Positions 5,589 to 9,162 of a DNA stretch of 9,162 nucleotides are shown in pieces. The notes under the pieces are model-generated. The model had not been told where the DNA came from. It did not search any database and saw only the letters and a program-made list of their open reading frames with translations. Within the stretch, counting starts at the first letter, position 1; each line of letters opens with the position of its first letter. The translations under genes and the position numbers were made by a program. Source of the stretch: Chloroflexota bacterium (lineage in GTDB: Bacteria > Chloroflexota > Dehalococcoidia > SAR202 > UBA11138); the NCBI GenBank assembly GCA_022566975.1, contig JADFHV010000068.1, positions 1-9,162 of the forward strand, read 5' to 3'.

Positions 5589-7484
5589 CTAGCCCTCAGC
5601 AGCGGGCCGAGCCTGGCCGCTGAAGGCTACAGCGGTATCCTTAACCGTGTCCAGCGCCTTGTTAAACATCTCGTTCATGGTCCGCATGTTGGCCTGATAA
5701 TCCTCGCGGCTCATACTGGCGCTGTCTTTGAGCTCGGTCACCAGCCGCTCGTACTGCTCCAGCTGGCCGCTGGCGGCTGTAGCGGTCAGGACCTCTTTCA
5801 GCGCATTGGCCACCTGAGGGCTCTCGGCGGCCTGCATGGCCATTATCTGCTCAGGCGAGCTGCCCGAGAGCGCCCTGGTCCGGGCAAGCTGGGCCAGGAG
5901 CTGGGCCTGCTCCGTGCCCGACACGGCTATCAGCGTCTCGATGCCGACCTGAGATAGGGCTTCTATCCGCTGCAACTCCTGGTCGTGCCGTGCCCTCGAT
6001 TCCTTGAGACGCATCTCCACTTGCCGGCCCTCCCGCTCCAGCTCCATCGACAGACGCCTCTCCTCTGCATCCAGATCGGCCGACTGACGGGCGGTCTCGT
6101 CCTCCCTTTTTACCTGCTTGTACCGGTCGTAGATGCCCAGGGCCATGTCGACGTCTCTCTCGTCCTGTTCGCGCTCTATGTCCGCGATGGTGGCCGCGGT
6201 CCTGGCCTCCCCGACGGCGCCTCTGTGGCCCGCCTCCTGGGTCTCGGCTTCCTCCTCCCTGCGGAACTCGGCCAGCCTGCGCTCCCTGGCGATCTCCAGG
6301 TCCAGCCGGCGAAGCCCCAGTTGCGACTGCGCCTCCATCTCCTCACGCGCCGTGGAGACCTCGAAGGCCAGTCGCTCCTCCTCCAGCCCAAACCTGTGCC
6401 CAAGGGCGAGCTTCTTGAGCTCGAACTCGCCCTCGGCCTCTACCCTTTTCAAGGCAAAGGCCCTGGCCTTCTGGTGGTCCTCTTTTGCCTCAACCACTGT
6501 GCGGACCAGCGACTCGCGCTCATCGTCCTTGAGCAGCCGGTCCTTGTCCGCCTCTCGGACCATGTCCTCAAGCTCGGCCTGAGACCGGACCTCATCGCGG
6601 GCGTTTGCCTGGAGGGCCTGCCGCAGCCGCTTCCAGAGGCCGACGCGCTTCTCCACGCCGACTACCCTGGCCGTCTCCTGGGCGAGCTCCTGAAGCTCGG
6701 ACTCCTGATAGACGTCGAAAAGGCGTTTTCGGCCCTCCAGCCTGGCTTCCTCTTCCGAGGCCGCCACCAGGTAGTCTGTCCTGGACTCGGTGATCTTGTC
6801 CCAGACCTCGCTGCGTATTCTCACAGCCTGCACCAGGAGCAGGGCAAGGCCCCACCGGTCCAGCGCCTGTCGGAGATGTGCCGAGAGCGCAATCTGCAGC
6901 TCCCCACGGGGGTCTCGGTGCGCCTCCAGGTCCTTGATCGAGCGCGAGCTCACAAACGACGCACAGCCCTCTTCCAGCAGTGGGTAGAGCGCGCTCGTGA
7001 GGTTCTGGACCGAGTAGGAGTCCGCTCCGCTCATGAGATTGTGCAGGAGCAGCGACGGGGTTGCGACCTTCAAGGTCACTCGAAAGTCCATCGCGAGAGG
7101 CAGGGGGTCCGACGTCATGAGGCCGGTCACGGACGTTTCCAGCGAGACGTCCGAGGTCCGGAAGAGGACGACACTGGTATTTCGGCCCTTGGACGACAGG
7201 ATGTTGCCTATGGAGTGACGGCCGGGGCCCAGGGTCGCGTCGTTCTGTCCACCGACCATCAGTAAGGCTACCTGCCCCTCCTCTATGACCAGCGTCTTGC
7301 TCAGCAGGCCCCGCATCTCACCGGGCCGTACGGTCCGCGCCAGAAGGTCCGAGGGTAGGTAGTCTCCTACGGCAGCTTCGGCGGCAGCCTCGGCCGCGGG
7401 GGCGTCACGCGTCAGGGGCTGCCCGCAATACCGGCAGAACTTTGCTTCCCCGACCTCTCGTTGGCATTTTGGGCAGGTGGCCAT
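5589..7484 (-). CDS. SPFH/Band 7-like coiled-coil protein with N-terminal zinc ribbon (protein A)
   Basis: 631 residues. A zinc ribbon opens the protein (C4, C7, C17, C20; CPKC-9-CRYC, then GQPL), followed by an Ala-rich linker (29-39). Residues about 57-225 form an SPFH-like domain: LSKTLVIEEGQVALLMVGG, QNDATLGPGRHSIG, PLAMDFRVTLKV, RSIKDLE and DRWGLALLLVQAVRIRSE. LEGRKRLFD (249-257) begins a long Glu/Arg-rich coiled coil (about 250-510). The tail matches protein C: TLIAVSGTEQAQLLAQLART, SPEQIMAM (543-550), QYERLVTELKDSA and MNEMFNKALDT. There is no transmembrane segment, so the protein is cytosolic or peripheral. GAGGAG 8 nt upstream supports the ATG. It is first in the - strand cluster, with its own promoter at 7576-7604. 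The family is known for oligomeric membrane scaffolds; the role here is inference. A glance at the Glu-rich part could suggest an SMC or myosin-like protein, but no nucleotide-binding motif is present. Confidence 0.85.
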   Translation of the reverse strand: MATCPKCQREVGEAKFCRYCGQPLTRDAPAAEAAAEAAVGDYLPSDLLARTVRPGEMRGLLSKTLVIEEGQVALLMVGGQNDATLGPGRHSIGNILSSKGRNTSVVLFRTSDVSLETSVTGLMTSDPLPLAMDFRVTLKVATPSLLLHNLMSGADSYSVQNLTSALYPLLEEGCASFVSSRSIKDLEAHRDPRGELQIALSAHLRQALDRWGLALLLVQAVRIRSEVWDKITESRTDYLVAASEEEARLEGRKRLFDVYQESELQELAQETARVVGVEKRVGLWKRLRQALQANARDEVRSQAELEDMVREADKDRLLKDDERESLVRTVVEAKEDHQKARAFALKRVEAEGEFELKKLALGHRFGLEEERLAFEVSTAREEMEAQSQLGLRRLDLEIARERRLAEFRREEEAETQEAGHRGAVGEARTAATIADIEREQDERDVDMALGIYDRYKQVKREDETARQSADLDAEERRLSMELEREGRQVEMRLKESRARHDQELQRIEALSQVGIETLIAVSGTEQAQLLAQLARTRALSGSSPEQIMAMQAAESPQVANALKEVLTATAASGQLEQYERLVTELKDSASMSREDYQANMRTMNEMFNKALDTVKDTAVAFSGQARPAAEG

Positions 7485-7575
7485 GGGGCCTACTCCTCGT
7501 ACTACGGTTCACGCTTCCGAGCGCCCGGTGCCGGCGCGCATCGGGCCGTCGGACGGAGCGAGGCCGGCGGTTGCG

Positions 7576-7604
7576 AGTCTAGCAACGCCTCTAACCTGAG
7601 TCAA
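7576..7604 (-). promoter_or_regulatory. Sigma70-type promoter of gene A
   Basis: On the - strand: TTGACT (7599-7604, 5 of 6), a 17-nt spacer ending in TGC (extended -10), then TAGACT (7576-7581, 4 of 6). The predicted start is near 7569, giving a leader of about 85 nt before the ATG at 7484. Confidence 0.6.
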
Positions 7605-7610
7605 CCTCAG
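7596..7610. repeat. Inverted repeat over the -35 of gene A
   Basis: CTGAG (7596-7600) and CTCAG (7606-7610) are inverted around TCAAC, covering the -35 hexamer of the gene A promoter. The same stretch can be read as a direct repeat AACCTGAG-TC-AACCTCAG. It is a possible operator; the short arms leave chance open. Confidence 0.3.
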
Positions 7611-7704
7611 TGTCGGCCACCCGCACGTCAAGCTCTCCACGAGAGCAACCGCCAGGGAGGTCCCATCCCTGTGACACTCTGGGTGACGGCTATAGACGGG
7701 CATC

Positions 7705-7733
7705 TGGACATAGACCCGTGGGTTAGCTAGAAT
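7705..7733 (+). promoter_or_regulatory. Sigma70-type promoter of the FHA gene
   Basis: TGGACA (7705-7710, 5 of 6), a 17-nt spacer, TAGAAT (7728-7733, 5 of 6). The predicted start is near 7740. It diverges from the promoter of A with about 100 nt between the -35 boxes. Its -10 overlaps the ATG at 7732, which argues that translation of the FHA gene starts further in. Confidence 0.65.
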
Positions 7734-7863
7734 GATGACCACTAAATCGGGCGTAACGACCTTATCCCTGGGCTTTCGGCGACGTTCCGGTGCACCCGTC
7801 CTCGGAGGCGGAGGAGTTTTTATTTTGAAACCGGGTGGTGAGGAGGGGGGAGTCCTGTACACG

Positions 7864-8580
7864 ATGGAGCAGCCCCTCCTGGAGGTACACGGGGGCGCCA
7901 CTGACGGCAGCATCGTGCCCATTGCCAAACAGACCATCACCATCGGCCGGCTGCCCGAGAACGACGTGTCCGTTAACGAAGTCGGCATCTCCCGCAAGCA
8001 CGCCGCTATAGTACACACCGACGAGGGCTACTCCCTCCGCGACCTGAACAGCACGAATGGTACGTTTGTAAACCAGGAGAAGATAGGGGACGAGGGCTAC
8101 CTGCTACGGGACGGAGACGAGGTCCGCCTGGCCAACAGTGGTGTGAGTCTGCTGTTCCGGGATTTTCTGTCCCGCACCGTCTCCGTGACGATGGTACAGC
8201 CCTCAGTCGAGAGCGATTCGCCGCAGCCGGAGGAGTCCGCAGATGCCGCTGACGACGAAGAGGTCTTTGAGGGAAACGTGAGACTGAGCGTTCAGGCGGA
8301 CGGTGACATCCAGCTAGTGGTCAATTTCGTGCAGGAGCTGCGCCTCCAGGCTGAGTTCCGTCTGTTGCGCATGGTCGGCCACTCGCAGAAGAACGTGGAC
8401 ATCCTGCTCGGACTGAGGGAGCCGCTGCGGTTGAGGGAGACGCTGGGCCGGATGCAGGGCGTCTCAGAGGTCAACGAGATGAAAGAGGAGGCCGAGGGTA
8501 GGGCATCTTCAGACCGTGAGCAAGGCTCAGAAGGCAGCGAGCGCATGGTCAACGTCCTGCTCCGTAGCGACCAGAGCTAG
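7864..8580 (+). CDS. FHA-domain protein with C-terminal alpha/beta domain
   Basis: 238 residues from ATG 7864. Residues about 3-100 form a forkhead-associated domain with the conserved residues in place: G28-R29, S43-R44-K45-H46 and N62-S-T-N-G-T67. FHA domains bind phosphothreonine peptides, so this is probably a cytoplasmic reader of Ser/Thr kinase signals. An acidic Ser/Pro/Glu linker (about 110-134) leads to a second domain (about 136-205) with pattern VRLSVQADGDIQLVV, FVQELRL, FRLLRMVG, ILLGLREPLRL and MQGV, looking like a small ferredoxin/ACT-like fold; I cannot name the family. The tail is charged and disordered. The frame is open back to an ATG at 7732, but that overlaps the promoter -10. 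A TTG at 7825 with GGAGGAG 8 nt upstream is a real alternative that would add 13 residues; I chose 7864 because the FHA fold starts there. The next gene begins 39 nt downstream, making a probable operon. Confidence 0.85.
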   Translation: MEQPLLEVHGGATDGSIVPIAKQTITIGRLPENDVSVNEVGISRKHAAIVHTDEGYSLRDLNSTNGTFVNQEKIGDEGYLLRDGDEVRLANSGVSLLFRDFLSRTVSVTMVQPSVESDSPQPEESADAADDEEVFEGNVRLSVQADGDIQLVVNFVQELRLQAEFRLLRMVGHSQKNVDILLGLREPLRLRETLGRMQGVSEVNEMKEEAEGRASSDREQGSEGSERMVNVLLRSDQS

Positions 8581-8619
8581 ATCCAGCGGCTCGGCCGCGC
8601 CTATCTCCGGGAGGGAATC

Positions 8620-9162
8620 ATGGCCGAAGACAAGATGGGGCGAGACCGGCAAAGCGGGACCGGGGGGGGTGAGTCCGACGCTGCCGGCACGGCGTCCGAC
8701 CGGTCCACCGCGGCGACCCGGAACGGGGTCCGCAGACAGGAGGCGCAGCGGGGCCGTATCTCTCCTTTCGGACAGATGCTGGTGGAAGCGGGCGTCATGT
8801 CCGAGGAGCAGGTGGGCAGGGCGCTGGAAGCCGCGCAACGTGAGAGGGAGCCTCTGGGACAGATCCTGGTGCGCGACGGTCTTATCATGTCGCGGGACCT
8901 GGCCACCCTAACCGCTCTGCACCTCGGACTTCCACTCGTAGACCTCAGGAACGAGGAGATCGAGCCCGAGGCCGTGGTCCTCCTCCCCCAGGATATCGCC
9001 CGCAGGTACCTTGTGCTGGCCATAAAGCAGAGCGATTCGCGGCTGACCGTGGCCATGACGGACCCGACGGACCTTCAGGCCATACAGGACCTGACCACCC
9101 GGACCGGCTACACGATTGAACCGGTAATCGCCGCCGCCGAGGACATTCAAGAGAACATCGAC
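8620..9162 (+). CDS. GspE/MshE N-terminal domain protein, 5' part only
   Basis: 181 codons are visible and the frame runs off the window. Residues 1-45 are hydrophilic and low in complexity (Gly/Ser/Thr/Arg). Two tandem repeats follow: FGQMLVEAGVMSEEQVGRAL (50-69) and LGQILVRDGLIMSRDLATLT (79-98), then LGLPLVDL. The rest, PEAVVLLPQDIARRYLVLAI and RLTVAMTDPTDLQAIQDL, is the usual remainder of the T2SS protein E N-terminal domain (MshEN-like). In pilus and type II secretion ATPases this precedes a P-loop ATPase core; that core would lie outside the window. Some MshEN domains bind cyclic-di-GMP through RLGxx repeats; here the arginine before LG is replaced (SPFGQ, EPLGQ), so binding is doubtful. 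ATG 8620 has GGGAGGG 4 nt upstream. Whether it is a PilB/GspE ATPase or a stand-alone regulator cannot be decided from this part. Confidence 0.8.
   Translation, partial: MAEDKMGRDRQSGTGGGESDAAGTASDRSTAATRNGVRRQEAQRGRISPFGQMLVEAGVMSEEQVGRALEAAQREREPLGQILVRDGLIMSRDLATLTALHLGLPLVDLRNEEIEPEAVVLLPQDIARRYLVLAIKQSDSRLTVAMTDPTDLQAIQDLTTRTGYTIEPVIAAAEDIQENID

Noticed and set aside
5323..5589. An 88-codon - strand frame in the A-B gap
   Set aside because: It starts on the edge of the gene A stop, has no Shine-Dalgarno, and its Arg/Ser/Pro/Cys-rich product looks like translated non-coding GC-rich DNA.
5985..7265. A 426-codon open frame on the + strand opposite gene A
   Set aside because: Same cause as the frame opposite gene C; the product is a Leu/Pro-rich shadow of the coiled coil, and gene A on the - strand has clear domains, promoter and ribosome site.
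5589..7484. Protein A as an SMC/Rad50-like ATPase because of its long coiled coil
   Set aside because: There is no Walker A or B motif or hinge; the N-terminal part fits an SPFH domain.
7732..7863. An N-terminal extension of the FHA protein from ATG 7732
   Set aside because: The ATG overlaps a good -10 box, lacks a ribosome site, and the extra 44 residues (Gly/Arg-rich) match no domain.
1..9162. CRISPR arrays, tRNA or rRNA genes, insertion sequences
   Set aside because: No regularly spaced repeats, tRNA-like cloverleaf stretches, rRNA motifs, transposase reading frames or terminal inverted repeats were seen on reading both strands by eye.

Overview
The window is GC-rich, tightly packed bacterial DNA. 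The sequence alone does not fix the organism. The best guess is Chloroflexota (Dehalococcoidia/SAR202-like), because of the divergent M28-type peptidase with a TPRSGWW...HELGH signature, the pilin-like C-terminal module, and the FHA gene beside a GspE/PilB-type N-terminal domain. This assignment is inference from remembered family resemblance, not from a search.

Layout. Positions 1-47 hold the last codons of a + strand gene, followed 9 nt later by a complete M28-like peptidase gene (57-1202, +). It converges on a small - strand gene for a single-pass membrane protein with a pilin-like tail (1231-1614). A strong hairpin terminator (1659-1692) separates that gene from the main feature, a - strand cluster of three related genes. 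Read 5' to 3' on the - strand these are: A (7484-5589), an SPFH/Band 7-like protein with an N-terminal zinc ribbon and a long coiled coil; B (5262-3706), an SPFH-like protein without zinc ribbon but with an internal membrane segment; and C (3663-1717), a paralogue of A whose zinc ribbon sits at the C-terminus. B and C are 42 nt apart. A and B are separated by a 326-nt gap with its own candidate promoter and a palindrome. Divergent from A, on the + strand, lie an FHA-domain gene (7864-8580) and the start of a gene with a GspE/MshE N-terminal domain (8620 to the window edge).

Regulation. The interval between A and the FHA gene contains two good divergent sigma70-type promoters: TTGACT-17-TAGACT driving A, and TGGACA-17-TAGAAT driving the FHA gene. 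The second overlaps the first in-frame ATG of the long FHA reading frame, so that ATG is unlikely to be the real start.

How the genes may work together (inference). A and C look like soluble or peripheral SPFH scaffold proteins and B like their membrane-anchored partner, which would make a three-part membrane-associated complex. The divergent FHA/GspE-N pair suggests a phospho-threonine-reading regulator and a type IV pilus or type II secretion ATPase (or a stand-alone regulator with the same domain). The three-gene SPFH/zinc-ribbon set is the best candidate here for an undescribed system.
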